A stretch of 64,000 bases of DNA from Roseomonas aerilata DSM 19363 (GCF_000711725.1 NZ_JONP01000017.1:42657-106656), one strand, 5' to 3'. Positions 15,951 to 26,030 are shown, numbered from the stretch's first letter. The notes: a model not told the origin generated them from the letters alone. A program made the numbers and translations.

Positions 15951-17963
15951 TCAGGGCCGGTCCATGCCGGCGGGCTCGGCGTCGAGCGGGGCGAAGCCGG
16001 GATCGCCCTCGGCCGGAAGGTAGCCCACCTCGTCCTCCTCCACCGGCTCGCCGTCATTGGCAAGGCCGGGAAGGAGTTCGGGTGGCGGCAACCCGTAGGC
16101 ATCGAGATTGGAGTCCCGCACCTCCCGGATCTGCGCGCCGGGAAAGGCCTGCATGACCGCCAGCACCAGCGGATGCGTGCCCGCCACCTCCAGACGCGCA
16201 GCCTTCGCCTCGCGCGACTGCTCGGCGATTGTCGGCTCGCCCGGCGCGTTGGAAAGCGAGACGGTCCAGCGCGCGCCCGTCGTTTCCTGCAGCAAGGCGG
16301 TGAGCTGCCCTGCAAGATCGCGCGGCGCGTCGGGCCGCGTCCGCAGCTCGATCCGCCCTTCAGCAAATTTAACGAGATGGACGCTGTGCACGAGATGCGC
16401 GTGCAGCATCGGCCTCCGCCCGGAGGCGAGCGCCACGACCTCGCGGAAAGTGGTGGGGGAGGGGGCCGGGGCTGCCACTGTCTCGGGCGGCATAGCCGGT
16501 GCCGCCTCCGCCATCACCGGCGCACCACCAGCGACGGCCCGCAGCCCGCCACCGGAAGGGGCGCCGATCGAGGCCGTGGCCACCGCGCTCGCCATAGCGC
16601 CGGCAGGCGCCGGCCCCGCGCCGCGTGGCGCCGGCCCACCGGCCTGCCCCGCCGGCGTCCCGGAAAGCCGGCGCACGATCTCGCCGGGCGTCGGCATCTC
16701 GGCCAGATGCGCTAGCCGGATGAGCACCATCTCCGCCGCCGCGCGCCGGTCGGGGCTCTCGGCCACCTCGCCGATCCCACGCAGCAGCACCTGCCAGGCG
16801 CGGCCGAGCACGGGAATCGTCAGCGTCTCCGCCAGCGCCCCGCCGCGAACCCGCTCCGTCTCGGGGATGGAGGGATCGTTCCGCAAGCCCGGCACGGCGC
16901 GAAAGCGCGTTAGAGTGTGCGTCAGCTCCGCCATGTCGGCCAGCACCACGCCGGGATCGGCGCCGCGCTCATGCGCGCGGTCCATCCCCGCCAGCAGGCC
17001 CGGCAGGTCGCCGCGCATGGCGGCCTCCATCAGGTCGAGCACGAGGGCGCGGTCGGCGAGGCCGAGCATGTCCCGCACCCCCTCCGCCGTCACGACGCCG
17101 CCCTCGGTCGGCATGGCGATCGCCTGGTCGAGCAGGGAAAGCCCGTCGCGCACCGAGCCGTCCGCCGCGCGCGCGATCATCGCCAGCGCCTCCGGCTCGA
17201 TCGAGGCGCCCTCCTTCTCCGCGATGCCCGCGAAATGCGCCCGCAGCACCTCCTGCGGCACGCGGCGCAGGTCGAAGCGCTGGCAGCGCGAGAGGATGGT
17301 CGCCGGAACCTTGCGGATCTCGGTGGTGGCGAACAGGAACTTCACCTGCGGCGGCGGTTCCTCCAGCGTCTTGAGCAGCGCGTTGAACGCCGCCCCGGAC
17401 AGCATGTGAACCTCGTCGAGGATGTAGACCTTGAAGCGCCCCTGGCTCGGCCGGAAGCGCACGGCCTCGCGGATCTCGCGCACGTTGTCGACGCTGTTGT
17501 TGGACGCCGCGTCCAGCTCCATCACGTCCGGGTGGCGGTCCGCCAGGATAGCGCGGCACTCCGGGCACACACCGCAGGGATCGGCTGTCGGCCCGCCCTT
17601 GCCGTCCGGCCCGATGCAGTTCAGCGCGCGGGCGATGATGCGGGCGGTGGTCGTCTTTCCCACCCCGCGCACGCCCGTCAGCATGAAGGCATGCGCCACG
17701 CGGTTCTGCGCGAAGGCGTTCCGCAGCGTGCGGACCAGCGCCTCCTGCCCGATGAGGTCGTTGAAATCCTGAGGCCGGTACTTCCGCGCCAGCACCCGAT
17801 AGGGCTGCGAGGGCTCGGCGGGAGACGAGGCGGAAATCGGCGCGGGCGGAGCCGCGGCGGGAACGGGTGCCGGATCGGGATCGCCGAAGAGACCCGGTCC
17901 CTCCATCGGAGGCTCCGGCAGCTCGTCCGACGTTTCTGGCGAGAGATCGGTGTCGCTGGTCAT
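15951..17963 (-). CDS. dnaX: DNA polymerase III subunit gamma/tau
   Basis: A 670-residue clamp-loader ATPase. After a proline-rich start of about 50 residues come Walker A GVRGVGKT at 97-104, a zinc motif (CGVCPEC), and sensor and SRC motifs (LSRCQRFDLRR). A variable alanine- and proline-rich linker leads to the tau-specific end. I chose ATG 17963 (MTSDTDLSPE) over an upstream ATG because the extra residues are not conserved-looking and overlap the SRP RNA leader. It heads the dnaX-ybaB-recR operon. Confidence 0.95.
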   Translation of the reverse strand: MTSDTDLSPETSDELPEPPMEGPGLFGDPDPAPVPAAAPPAPISASSPAEPSQPYRVLARKYRPQDFNDLIGQEALVRTLRNAFAQNRVAHAFMLTGVRGVGKTTTARIIARALNCIGPDGKGGPTADPCGVCPECRAILADRHPDVMELDAASNNSVDNVREIREAVRFRPSQGRFKVYILDEVHMLSGAAFNALLKTLEEPPPQVKFLFATTEIRKVPATILSRCQRFDLRRVPQEVLRAHFAGIAEKEGASIEPEALAMIARAADGSVRDGLSLLDQAIAMPTEGGVVTAEGVRDMLGLADRALVLDLMEAAMRGDLPGLLAGMDRAHERGADPGVVLADMAELTHTLTRFRAVPGLRNDPSIPETERVRGGALAETLTIPVLGRAWQVLLRGIGEVAESPDRRAAAEMVLIRLAHLAEMPTPGEIVRRLSGTPAGQAGGPAPRGAGPAPAGAMASAVATASIGAPSGGGLRAVAGGAPVMAEAAPAMPPETVAAPAPSPTTFREVVALASGRRPMLHAHLVHSVHLVKFAEGRIELRTRPDAPRDLAGQLTALLQETTGARWTVSLSNAPGEPTIAEQSREAKAARLEVAGTHPLVLAVMQAFPGAQIREVRDSNLDAYGLPPPELLPGLANDGEPVEEDEVGYLPAEGDPGFAPLDAEPAGMDRP

Positions 17964-18025
17964 CCGGGCCGCAGGTTTGGGGCGGCCTGGGCCGCCAGGC
18001 GATCTGATGGGGCAGGACCCCAAAG

Positions 18026-18123
18026 GGTGGAAGACCGACCACGACCCAGGCGTTTACCCGCCTCGGCTGCTTCCTTCCGGACCTGACCGGGTCGACGAGG
18101 CGCCCGTCCGCGACCGGCCTTCC
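18026..18123 (-). ncRNA. ffs: Signal recognition particle RNA, small bacterial (4.5S) type
   Basis: The reverse strand contains the invariant domain IV segment GGTCAGGTCCGGAAGGAAGC, where Ffh binds the GGAA tetraloop region. Flanking sequences GGAAGGCCGGTC and GGTCGGTCTTCC pair to close a single hairpin of about 98 bases. It lies just upstream of dnaX on the same strand, a placement common in alphaproteobacteria. The ends are estimated from the closing stem. Confidence 0.93.
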
Positions 18124-18258
18124 GCGGTGGAATATGGGGGGAGGGGCCCCGAGAGTCCACCGGGGGAACCGCCCCTCAGCCACGCGGCCGCCGCGCATTG
18201 CGCCGGGGACGCACCCGTGTTGTCCCCTCCCGCCCCCCGTGCGAGGTTCCGGCCCCAC

Positions 18259-19194
18259 ATGCTCAGCATCCCCGCCAGCCGCCCGAACGCCTATACCGGC
18301 AGCCCTCTCGACCGCGTCTCGGACCGGCGGGACGACGCCGATTTCGTCGCCGCGGCCCTGGCCGACCCCGCCAGCCTCATCGCCCCCGTCTGGCGCGCGA
18401 AAAGCCTCATGCGCGGTGCCGAATCGGGCGCGCCCGAGGCCGTGCTCCTCACCCGCGAGGCCGCAGAGGCCGTGCTGATGGCCGGCGGCCCCTGGGCCCT
18501 GCTCGGCTTGCGCGAGGACGGCACCGCGGTCTTCACGGTCGATTGCAGCGCTGCCGAGGACCCGCTTCCCCTCCTGCCCGAGGGCTACGGCAGCTTCCAC
18601 GACCTCCGCGCCGTCGCCGGCCTCCTGCCGCCGGGCGAGGCCTCGATGCTCGCCCATGCCCGCGGCCTGATGCACTGGCGCACCCGCCATCGCTTCTGCG
18701 GCGTCTGCGGCCAGACCTGCGAGCCGCGCTCGGCGGGGAACGCCATGTCCTGCACCGGGTGCGGCGCCCAGCACTTCCCGCGCACCGACCCCGCCGTGAT
18801 CATGCTCGTGGTGGACGAGGACCGCGTGCTGCTCGGCCATTCCACGCGCTTCCCGAACAGCACGATGTACTCGACCCTCGCCGGCTTCGTGGAACCCGGC
18901 GAGAGCCTGGAGGAGGCCGTGCGCCGGGAGGTGCACGAGGAGACCGGCGTCAGGGTCGGGGAGGTGTTCTACCACTCCTCCCAGCCCTGGCCCTTTCCCG
19001 CCTCCATCATGCTCGGCTTCCACGCGGAGGCGCTGAGCCAGGAGATCACCATCGACCCGGCCGAGCTGCGCGACGCCCGGTGGTTCACCCGCGACGAGAT
19101 CCGCAACCCCGAGAGCGCCGGCTTCTCCCTGCCGCGGGTCGATTCGATCGCCCGCCGCCTGATTGAGGACTGGCTGCAGGGAACCCCGGCATGA
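18259..19194 (+). CDS. nudC: NAD(H) diphosphatase / deNADding enzyme, Nudix family
   Basis: A 311-residue protein with the NudC layout: an N-terminal domain, a four-cysteine zinc ribbon (CGVCGQTC then CTGCGAQHFPR), and the Nudix box that starts GFVEPGES and ends REVHEETGV. The NudC signature SQPWPFPASIML follows. It splits NADH to NMNH and AMP and removes NAD caps from RNA. ATG 18259 fits the family. It overlaps the next gene by 4 bases (ATGA). Confidence 0.94.
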   Translation: MLSIPASRPNAYTGSPLDRVSDRRDDADFVAAALADPASLIAPVWRAKSLMRGAESGAPEAVLLTREAAEAVLMAGGPWALLGLREDGTAVFTVDCSAAEDPLPLLPEGYGSFHDLRAVAGLLPPGEASMLAHARGLMHWRTRHRFCGVCGQTCEPRSAGNAMSCTGCGAQHFPRTDPAVIMLVVDEDRVLLGHSTRFPNSTMYSTLAGFVEPGESLEEAVRREVHEETGVRVGEVFYHSSQPWPFPASIMLGFHAEALSQEITIDPAELRDARWFTRDEIRNPESAGFSLPRVDSIARRLIEDWLQGTPA

Positions 19195-19484
19195 CCCGCG
19201 CGCCCCTTCTCCTTCCCGTCCTGCTCATCCTCGCTGCCTGCGGTCGGAACGACCCCCTGCCGCCGGCCGATAACCCCGCCGAGGCCACCTGCCGGCGCGA
19301 GGCCGAGGCCAGCCCCGCCGCGAAGGCCGGCTATGCCCGCCTTCCTCCGGCGGACAACGTCACGCAATTCAACCGCGTAAAGGCCGAGATCGCCGCCGCG
19401 GAGCGCGCTGCCTATCTCCGCTGCATGCGCGACAAGGGCCTCGCCCCGCCGGGCGGCGTGGAGCCGGTGCGCCCGCCCGGCTGA
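19191..19484 (+). CDS. Small lipoprotein
   Basis: A 97-residue protein with a lipoprotein leader, LLLPVLLILAACGRN; cleavage before Cys17 would anchor it in a membrane. The mature part has paired cysteines (C36 and C80 by rough count) in TCRREAEA and YLRCMRDKG, and resembles small phosphoribosyl-cluster lipoproteins of unknown role in alphaproteobacteria. It is coupled to nudC by a 4-base overlap. Confidence 0.85.
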   Translation: MTRAPLLLPVLLILAACGRNDPLPPADNPAEATCRREAEASPAAKAGYARLPPADNVTQFNRVKAEIAAAERAAYLRCMRDKGLAPPGGVEPVRPPG

Positions 19485-19517
19485 TCGTGTGCCCCGATAC
19501 CGCAGGGGCGCCACTCC

Positions 19518-20210
19518 TCAGGCGAGTTTCGTCGTGTCGCCCGCCTTGACCACGCCCGCCGCCGAGAGGTTCTGCCGCGACGCCTTCTCGGCGATGCCGC
19601 TGATCCCCTCGCGCCGGACGAGTTCCGCCCAGACCTGCTCCGGCCGGATGCCCGCATCCACCCAGACGACGATGAGGTGGTAGAGGAGGTCCGCGCTCTC
19701 GCAGATGAGGGCGCCGCGGTTACCGGCCATCGCCTCGATCACCGTCTCCACCGCCTCCTCGCCGAGCTTCTGCGCGACCTTGGCCGTGCCGCGCGCCAGC
19801 AGGCGGGCGGAGTGGGAGGTCTCGACATTGCCCGAGAGGCGCCGCTCCTCCACCGCCGCCCAGAGCCGGTCCAGCACTGCCGGCACGGGATCCCCGGCGG
19901 GCTGATCGAGCGGCGCGAGGTGCCGCGCCTCCGCCCGGCGCACGCGCTTGGGCGGCTGGGCGAGGGTGTCGATGGGCGCATCCGCCAGGTCCGCCGGCAC
20001 GGGCAGCGGCTTATGGACGCGAAGGTCCTCCTTCCACTGCGCGGGCTTCAGCTTCGGCGCCTTCGCCTTGCTCTTGACCGACACCTTGGCGGCGCCCGCC
20101 TTGGCCTTCGCCGGCCCGCGCTTCGGCTTGGCCGCGGCCTTGCGCGGCCGGACCGCCTCCTCCGCCGCAGCCGGCTTCTTGGCCTTGGACTTCGCTGCCT
20201 TGCCCATCAT
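19518..20210 (-). CDS. hisE: Phosphoribosyl-ATP diphosphatase with long basic N-terminal extension
   Basis: A 230-residue protein in which only about the last 100 residues are His[13 protein letters not shown] and [14 protein letters not shown] contain the metal-binding acidic residues. It hydrolyses PR-ATP to PR-AMP, the second step of histidine synthesis. The first 60 residues are lysine, alanine and proline repeats like a histone H1 tail ([32 protein letters not shown]). Normal HisE is about 105 residues. ATG 20210 overlaps the hisF stop (ATGA), which fixes the start. The extension may bind nucleic acid or polyphosphate; that is speculation. Confidence 0.92.
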   Translation of the reverse strand: MMGKAAKSKAKKPAAAEEAVRPRKAAAKPKRGPAKAKAGAAKVSVKSKAKAPKLKPAQWKEDLRVHKPLPVPADLADAPIDTLAQPPKRVRRAEARHLAPLDQPAGDPVPAVLDRLWAAVEERRLSGNVETSHSARLLARGTAKVAQKLGEEAVETVIEAMAGNRGALICESADLLYHLIVVWVDAGIRPEQVWAELVRREGISGIAEKASRQNLSAAGVVKAGDTTKLA

Positions 20211-20986
20211 GCCGCCTCCCGCGGTTCGGCCGCCGGTCGTACCGGCCAGCCCTTCGCCGCCAACGCCGCCTTCGCCTCGGAGATGCGGAAATGGCCGTAG
20301 TGGAAAATGCTCGCCGCCAGCAGGCCGGTCGCGCCGGCCGCCGCCCCCTCGGCGAAATGATCGAGCGTGCCCACGCCGCCGGAGGCGACGACCGGCAGCC
20401 GCACCGCCGCGCGCACGGCGCGCAGCAGGTCGAGGTCGAAGCCCTCCCCGGTGCCGTCGCGGTCCATCGAGGTCAACAGGATCTCCCCCGCGCCCAGGCC
20501 CTCCACCCGCCGCGCCCACTCGACGGCATCCACCCCCGTCTCCCGCCGCCCGCCATGGGTGAAGATCTCCCAGCGGCCCGAGGCCACCCGGCGCGCGTCC
20601 ACCGCCACCACGATTGCCTGGGAACCAAAGGCCTCCGCGCCCCGCCGCACCAGATCCGGGTCGGCCAGCGCCGCGGAATTGATGGAGACCTTGTCGGCCC
20701 CGGCCAGCAGCAGCGCCCGCATGTCCTCCACGCTGCGCACGCCGCCGCCGACGGTCAGCGGGATGAACACCTCGGCCGCCGTGCGGGAGACGACGTCGAG
20801 CATCGTCCCGCGGTTCTCATGCGTCGCCCCGATGTCGAGGAAGGTGATCTCGTCCGCCCCCTCGCGGTCATAGGCGCGCGCCTGCTCCACGGGGTCGCCG
20901 GCGTCGCGCAGGGCCACGAAGTTCACGCCTTTCACGACGCGGCCGTCCTTCACGTCCAGGCAGGGGATCACGCGCAGGGCGAGCAC
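20207..20986 (-). CDS. hisF: Imidazole glycerol phosphate synthase subunit HisF
   Basis: A 259-residue (beta/alpha)8 barrel cyclase. Both catalytic aspartates are present: [15 protein letters not shown] and [14 protein letters not shown]. With HisH it makes IGP and AICAR in histidine synthesis. The start is GTG 20986, preceded by AAGGAG at 7 bases; the longer frame upstream lacks family resemblance. Its stop overlaps hisE by 4 bases. hisH and hisA are not in the window next to it. Confidence 0.96.
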   Translation of the reverse strand: MLALRVIPCLDVKDGRVVKGVNFVALRDAGDPVEQARAYDREGADEITFLDIGATHENRGTMLDVVSRTAAEVFIPLTVGGGVRSVEDMRALLLAGADKVSINSAALADPDLVRRGAEAFGSQAIVVAVDARRVASGRWEIFTHGGRRETGVDAVEWARRVEGLGAGEILLTSMDRDGTGEGFDLDLLRAVRAAVRLPVVASGGVGTLDHFAEGAAAGATGLLAASIFHYGHFRISEAKAALAAKGWPVRPAAEPREAA

Positions 20987-21110
20987 GGGGGTCTCCTTCT
21001 CGATAGCAGGCGATTGCGCTGCCCAGGGGGACGGGTCAAGCAACCTTGAGAGGGGAAACCCTCCTGGCCGGTAATATCGTGCGCCGGGGCAACAAAGGTG
21101 GCCCGCGGCC

Positions 21111-21947
21111 CTAGTGAAGGCGCGCGCGCCACTCCTCGATCATCTCCCGCCCGCGCGAGGAGGCCTCGCCCGTGGGAATCAGGGCGATGAAGCGCTCCAT
21201 GTCCTCGATGGCGGCGCCCAGGTGGCCGAGCCGCGCGTTCATCACCGCCGCCTCCCGCCAGAGCGGCGAGGCATCGGGCGCAAGGCGCAGCATGTCGGCC
21301 GTGCAGGCCAGCGCTCCCTCCACGTCCTCGTCGCGAAGCCGGCGCAGGCGGATGTTCGTCTGCAGGCGCAGCAGCACGGCCCGGCGGCTCATCGGCGCCA
21401 GCATCCCCGGCCGCAGCTCCGCCGCCGGCCCCTCCACCCGCTTGATGAGGGCGCGCAGCGCGGGCACCGGCAGGGGCGTGCCGCCGCCGAAGGGGTCCAC
21501 CACCACGGATCCCGCCTTCTGCGCGCCATCGAGCGCGACGAGGAAGTGCCCCGGGAAGTCCAGGCCGCGCGCCGGCCAGCCCGCAGCCTCCGCCACGTGC
21601 AGCCAGAGAAGGCCGATGGCCACGGGCAGCCCGCGCCGCCGCTCCGTTACGCGGATGAGGTTCGCGTTGCGTAGGTCGTCGTAGGTCTCGGCATCGCCGG
21701 CATAGCCGGCCTCCTCGTGGATCACACGGGCGATCAGCGCGCGCCGCTCCTCCGCCTCACGCGGCGCCTCCTGCGAGAGAACGCTGCGCACCAGCGCCGA
21801 GAGCCGGCCTTCCGCCGCGCGCCAGTCTGCCCCGGGCGCGTCGATGCGCGCGAATTGCAGCGCGACCGCCCCGAGGTCCAGCTCGTCGTCCGGCAGCCGC
21901 CCGGCCGCCTCGATCGCGGCCCGCGCCTCGGCGATGGAGTCGGGCAT
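21111..21947 (-). CDS. SirB1-family transglutaminase-like and TPR protein
   Basis: A 278-residue protein. The N-terminal transglutaminase-like fold includes [28 protein letters not shown] and FPGHFLVAL; the C-terminal third has tetratricopeptide-like helices. SirB1 proteins are common in Proteobacteria, but the activity is not known; the catalytic cysteine of true transglutaminases is not evident. It starts on the last base of the HIT gene stop, so it is coupled to it. Confidence 0.88.
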   Translation of the reverse strand: MPDSIAEARAAIEAAGRLPDDELDLGAVALQFARIDAPGADWRAAEGRLSALVRSVLSQEAPREAEERRALIARVIHEEAGYAGDAETYDDLRNANLIRVTERRRGLPVAIGLLWLHVAEAAGWPARGLDFPGHFLVALDGAQKAGSVVVDPFGGGTPLPVPALRALIKRVEGPAAELRPGMLAPMSRRAVLLRLQTNIRLRRLRDEDVEGALACTADMLRLAPDASPLWREAAVMNARLGHLGAAIEDMERFIALIPTGEASSRGREMIEEWRARLH

Positions 21948-22360
21948 CAGCGCTCCGCCGCGGGCGCTGTGCGCTCCGCCGCGGGCAGCATGCGGCCCAG
22001 GCGCTGGCCACCGAAGAGGTGCACATGGAAATGCGGCACCTCCTGCCCGCCCTCCGAGCCCATATTCGTCAGGGCACGAAAGCCGCGTTCCTCCAACCCC
22101 AGCTCCCGCGCCACGCGGCCCACGGCGCGCCAGAAGCCCGCGATCTCGGCGTCGGAGGCGCTGGCGCTGAAATCCGCGATCGATACGTAGCGTCCGCGGG
22201 GGATGACCAGCACGTGCACCGGCGCCAGCGGGTTGATGTCGTGGAAGGCGACCGCGTACTCGTCCTCGTGCACCCGCCGGCTCGGGATCTCGCCGCGCAG
22301 GATGCGGGCAAAGATGTTCGTGTCGTCGTAGGGGGGCAGGCCGGAGACAGGGGCGGGCAT
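21947..22360 (-). CDS. HIT-family nucleotide hydrolase
   Basis: A 137-residue histidine-triad protein with the triad HFHVH near residue 111 and an N-terminal NIFARILRGEIPSRRV typical of the HINT/HinT branch. Members hydrolyse AMP-lysine or adenosine phosphoramidates. The C-terminus has about 15 alanine-rich extra residues. It is followed with a 1-base overlap by the SirB1 gene, in the group leading to hisF-hisE. Confidence 0.92.
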   Translation of the reverse strand: MPAPVSGLPPYDDTNIFARILRGEIPSRRVHEDEYAVAFHDINPLAPVHVLVIPRGRYVSIADFSASASDAEIAGFWRAVGRVARELGLEERGFRALTNMGSEGGQEVPHFHVHLFGGQRLGRMLPAAERTAPAAER

Positions 22361-22449
22361 CGGGGTTCCTCGCAGCGGGTGCCCTCATCGGGCGCCCTTT
22401 CGTGGGGCGCCGCCGCGCGCAGCGCAAGGCCCGGCACCGCGCGAGATCC

Positions 22450-24054
22450 TCAGCGCCGCGCGATCCGCCCGTCCAGCACCGGCGCCACGCGGCCGCGCGC
22501 GGCGAGGTGGTCCGCCAGCACGTCCTCCAGCGGCGAGCCGTCGTCATAAGCCTCCAGCGCCGCGTCGCGCAGCACGCCGTAGCCGTCACTGCCGGCGCGC
22601 ATGAAGTTGTTCGTCACCACGCGGTAGGCCCGGTCAGGATCGAGCAGCCCCTCGGCCGTCCGCGCCTCCACCAGGCGCCGGCCCGGGGGGGCATTGGGGT
22701 CGATGACCAGGCGCAGCCCCGCCACCTGCGGGAAGCGGCCCGCCAGCGCCGGCAGGCGCGACAGCCCGTTCTCCAGCGCCTCCGCCAGCGCGCCGCCGCG
22801 GATGGTCAGCGTCGCCAGCGTGTTGCCGAAGGGCAGCACGGCCAGCACGTCGCCATAGGTGAGAGGGCCGGCGGGCAGCGAGGCGCGCAGCCCGCCCCCG
22901 TTCACCACCGCGATCTCCGCCCCCGGCGTCGCCGCCAGCGCGGCCTCGGCCACGAGGCTACCCAGCGCGCATTCCCCGTCCCGGCAGCCCGCATCGGGGA
23001 AGGGGCCCTCCGCCAGACCAACCGGCCGCCGCCTCACCTCGCCGAGCGGCCCGGCATACTCTGCCACGACCGCCGCCACCGCCGGGTCCTCGGGCACGTC
23101 GGGCCCGATCGGCCGTACCGCGCCGCCATGCGCCGCCACGCGCCCGTCCGCCGCCAGGTCAAGGTCCATCCGGCCAAGATAGCGGCCGTGGCAGGCGACC
23201 GTCGCGATCCGCACGTCCCGCCCCTTGCCCGCGATCATCAGCGGGCTCGGCCCCACGGCGCCCGGAAGGCCGTTTGCCAGCAGGAGGTGGGAATGGCCGC
23301 CGATGATCGCGTCGATCCCCTCCACCTCGGCCGCGAGCTGCCGGTCCGCGGGAAGGCCGAGATGCGACAGCACCACCACCGTGCCCACCCCCTGCCGTCG
23401 CAGCGCGAAGGCCGCGCGGTCGGCGGCCTCCATGGGGTCGGTGAAGCGCAGCCGCGGCCCCGGGGAGGATGAATTGGCCGTCTCCGGCGTGGTCAGCCCC
23501 ACCACCCCGATCCGCGCCCCGTTCGACTCGAGAACGGTGAAGGCACTCACCCGGTCCCGCAGCAGCGGCTCCCCGCTCGTGTCGAGATTCGCCGAGAGAA
23601 GGGGGAAGGGCACCGCCGCCGCGTAGCGCGCGAGGTTCTCCGGCCCGTTGTCGAACTCGTGGTTGCCGAGCGACATGGCCATGGTGCCGACCGCCCGCTG
23701 CACCGCCGCCTCCGCCAGGCCCCGGTGGACGGTGTAGTAGAGGCTGCCCATGAACTGGTCGCCCGCGTCCAGCAGGAAGGGCGCACGGCCCTCGGTCAGG
23801 GTGGCTGCGCGGGCCTCGCGCATGGCCCCGGCCAGCCGCGCGGCGCCGCCGGCGCAGGGGCGCCCCTCCCGGCAAACGGCCCCGCCCTCCGAGACGCCGT
23901 CGTGCTTTGAGTGGAAGTCGTTCATGTGGATGAGCGCGATTCGCGCCCCCTCCGCCGCCAGCGCCCGCCGAATCGCAGGCGCCGCGAGAGGAAGGCCGGC
24001 CGCCGCGCCGAGCAGTCGGCGGCGGGAGAGCGGGAAGTGGTGCGCGTGCCGCAT
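22450..24054 (-). CDS. Exported 5'-nucleotidase/metallophosphatase, UshA-like
   Basis: A 534-residue periplasmic enzyme. A twin-arginine leader (SRRRLLGAAAGLPLAAPAIR) is followed by a calcineurin-type metallophosphatase domain with HMNDFHSK, DAGDQF, LGNHEFDNG and GGHSH as metal ligands, then the 5'-nucleotidase C-terminal domain with NGGGLRASL and NFMRAGSDGY. It would dephosphorylate nucleotides or related esters outside the cytoplasm. ATG 24054 puts the twin arginines near residue 11. It ends 89 bases before the HIT gene. Confidence 0.92.
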   Translation of the reverse strand: MRHAHHFPLSRRRLLGAAAGLPLAAPAIRRALAAEGARIALIHMNDFHSKHDGVSEGGAVCREGRPCAGGAARLAGAMREARAATLTEGRAPFLLDAGDQFMGSLYYTVHRGLAEAAVQRAVGTMAMSLGNHEFDNGPENLARYAAAVPFPLLSANLDTSGEPLLRDRVSAFTVLESNGARIGVVGLTTPETANSSSPGPRLRFTDPMEAADRAAFALRRQGVGTVVVLSHLGLPADRQLAAEVEGIDAIIGGHSHLLLANGLPGAVGPSPLMIAGKGRDVRIATVACHGRYLGRMDLDLAADGRVAAHGGAVRPIGPDVPEDPAVAAVVAEYAGPLGEVRRRPVGLAEGPFPDAGCRDGECALGSLVAEAALAATPGAEIAVVNGGGLRASLPAGPLTYGDVLAVLPFGNTLATLTIRGGALAEALENGLSRLPALAGRFPQVAGLRLVIDPNAPPGRRLVEARTAEGLLDPDRAYRVVTNNFMRAGSDGYGVLRDAALEAYDDGSPLEDVLADHLAARGRVAPVLDGRIARR

Positions 24055-24345
24055 AGATGCCCTTTTCACCGGGAAGGATGCCCGGCCTGCAAGGTCGCCG
24101 GCCGTGCCCCGTGGTCGGCCGCGCCCCTTCGTACGGCCCGGTGTAGCGCCATCGTGCGCCGCACCGGAATGCTGCTTGCAGGACGGCCGGGGCGGGTTCA
24201 CAGGATGGTCACCCGTCCGGCCCAGACTGCCGCCTCCTCCAGCCGCGCCATGCGCGGCCCGCCCGCGCGCGGCCCGCGCGGAACCAGCACGCCCCGGCCC
24301 CCGCAGCGGGGGGAGGGGACGGAGAAGGCACCGGGCGGAACGCGA

Positions 24346-25254
24346 ATGCCGGTCTACCTGCCGATCGCCGAGATGTCGGTCGATGCCCTGCTGCTGCTGG
24401 GCATCGGGCTCGGCGTGGGCTGGCTCTCGGGCCTCTTCGGCGTCGGCGGCGGCTTCCTGCTGACGCCGCTGCTCATCCTTATCGGCATCCCCGCGCCCGT
24501 CGCGGTCGCCTCGGGCGCGAACCAGACGCTCGGCGCCTCCGTCTCCGGCCTCATTGCCCAGTGGCGGCGCGGCAACGTCGATGCGCGCATGGGCTGCGTG
24601 CTCCTCGTCGCGGGCCTCGCGGGGTCGGCGGCCGGCACGCAGCTCTTCGTGCTGCTCAAGCGGCTCGGCCAGATCGACCTCGCGGTCTCGCTCTTCTACG
24701 TCGTCGTCCTCGGCACGGTGGGCCTGCTGATGGTGCGGGAAAGCCTCCGCGCCATCGTCAGGCGCAGGCGCGCCCTGCCGGCGAGAACGCACCAGCACTC
24801 CTGGCTGCACGGCCTGCCCTTGAAGATGCGCTTCCGCAAGTCGCGCCTCTACATCTCGATCATCCCGCCGGCGATGATCGGCTTCGGGATCGGCGTGCTC
24901 TCCTCCATTATGGGCGTGGGCGGCGGCTTCATGCTCGTGCCCGCCATGATCTACCTCCTGGGCATGCCGACGACGACGACGATCGGCACCTCGCTCTTCC
25001 AGGTCACCTTCGTCAGCGCCAACGTCACGCTTCTCCAGGCGCTCCAGACCGGCTCGGTCGATATCGTCCTCACCCTGCTGCTGCTGACGGGCGGCGTGGC
25101 GGGCGCCCAGTTCGGCGCCGCCATGGGCACGAAGCTGCGGGGCGAGGAGACGCGGGCGCTGCTCGGGCTGCTCGTGCTGACGGTCGCGGCGGGGCTGCTC
25201 TGGGGCCTGCTGGTGACGCCGGCCAGCCTCTACCTCATGGGCCCGGCGACGTGA
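24346..25254 (+). CDS. TauE/SafE (TSUP) family sulfite/organosulfonate exporter
   Basis: A 302-residue membrane protein with about eight helices in two repeats. Each repeat opens with the family glycine motif: SGLFGVGGGFLLTPLLI near residue 28 and SSIMGVGGGFMLVPAMI near residue 190. It is thought to move sulfur-containing anions. The stop overlaps the GTG of the next gene by 3 bases, the usual TauE-TIGR02186 pairing in alphaproteobacteria. Confidence 0.92.
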   Translation: MPVYLPIAEMSVDALLLLGIGLGVGWLSGLFGVGGGFLLTPLLILIGIPAPVAVASGANQTLGASVSGLIAQWRRGNVDARMGCVLLVAGLAGSAAGTQLFVLLKRLGQIDLAVSLFYVVVLGTVGLLMVRESLRAIVRRRRALPARTHQHSWLHGLPLKMRFRKSRLYISIIPPAMIGFGIGVLSSIMGVGGGFMLVPAMIYLLGMPTTTTIGTSLFQVTFVSANVTLLQALQTGSVDIVLTLLLLTGGVAGAQFGAAMGTKLRGEETRALLGLLVLTVAAGLLWGLLVTPASLYLMGPAT

Positions 25255-26030
25255 CGCTTCCGCGCGCCGCCCTTCTCACCCTGCTGTTGCTCGCCGCCCC
25301 GCCCGCCCTGGCCCAGCGCGAGCCACCGCCCGCCCCGCCGCCCTTCGCCGGCCCGGCACTCGCGGCGGAGCTCGGCCAGGACCGCATCGCCGTGGACACG
25401 AGCTTCACCGGCGCGGACCTCCTCGTTTTCGGCGCGACCGACCGGCTGCTCGGCCCCGCGGGGGACAACGTGGTCATCCTCGGCCTCGGCCCGCCGCGGG
25501 ACGTGGTGGTGCGGCGCCGCGTCCGCTGGCTCGGTCTCTGGGTGAACGGCCCTTCCGCCCGCTTCCAGGAGGTGCCGAACTACTACGCCGTCGCCGCCAC
25601 TGCCCCCGTCGCCGGCCTGCTCGAGGAACCCGCCCGGCGCGAGCGGCGCCTGGGCCTCGACGTGCTGACCGCCCGCCTGCCAGGGCCCCGCGATCCGCGC
25701 TTCCGCACCGCCCTCATCGACCTCAAGCGCGCCTCCCGGCTCTGGAACGAGGAGGAGAGCCCGGTGGAGATCTCCGGCGGCCGCCTCTTCCACGCGCGCC
25801 TGCCGCTGCCCTCCACCATCGCGACGGGGGACTACATCGTGCAGGTCATGCTCGTGCGCGGGAACCGCATCATCGCCCGCCAGGAACTGCCCTTCCGGGT
25901 GGACCGGGTGGGCGCCACCGCCCGCATCGCCGACGTCTCCCGCCGCCTGCCGCTGGCCTATGGCCTGGCCTGCATCGCGCTGGCGGCCTTCGCGGGCTGG
26001 CTGGGCAGCGTGATCTTCCGCCGTGGCTAG
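25251..26030 (+). CDS. TIGR02186-family membrane-anchored protein
   Basis: A 259-residue protein starting at GTG 25251. A signal peptide (LLTLLLLAAPPALA) precedes a periplasmic domain with LGQDRIAVDTSFTGADLLVF and VVVRRRVRWLGLWVNGPSA; a single membrane helix ends it (YGLACIALAAFAGWLGSVIF). It is always found beside TSUP exporters and is assumed to assist them. Function is not known. Confidence 0.88.
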   Translation: MTLPRAALLTLLLLAAPPALAQREPPPAPPPFAGPALAAELGQDRIAVDTSFTGADLLVFGATDRLLGPAGDNVVILGLGPPRDVVVRRRVRWLGLWVNGPSARFQEVPNYYAVAATAPVAGLLEEPARRERRLGLDVLTARLPGPRDPRFRTALIDLKRASRLWNEEESPVEISGGRLFHARLPLPSTIATGDYIVQVMLVRGNRIIARQELPFRVDRVGATARIADVSRRLPLAYGLACIALAAFAGWLGSVIFRRG

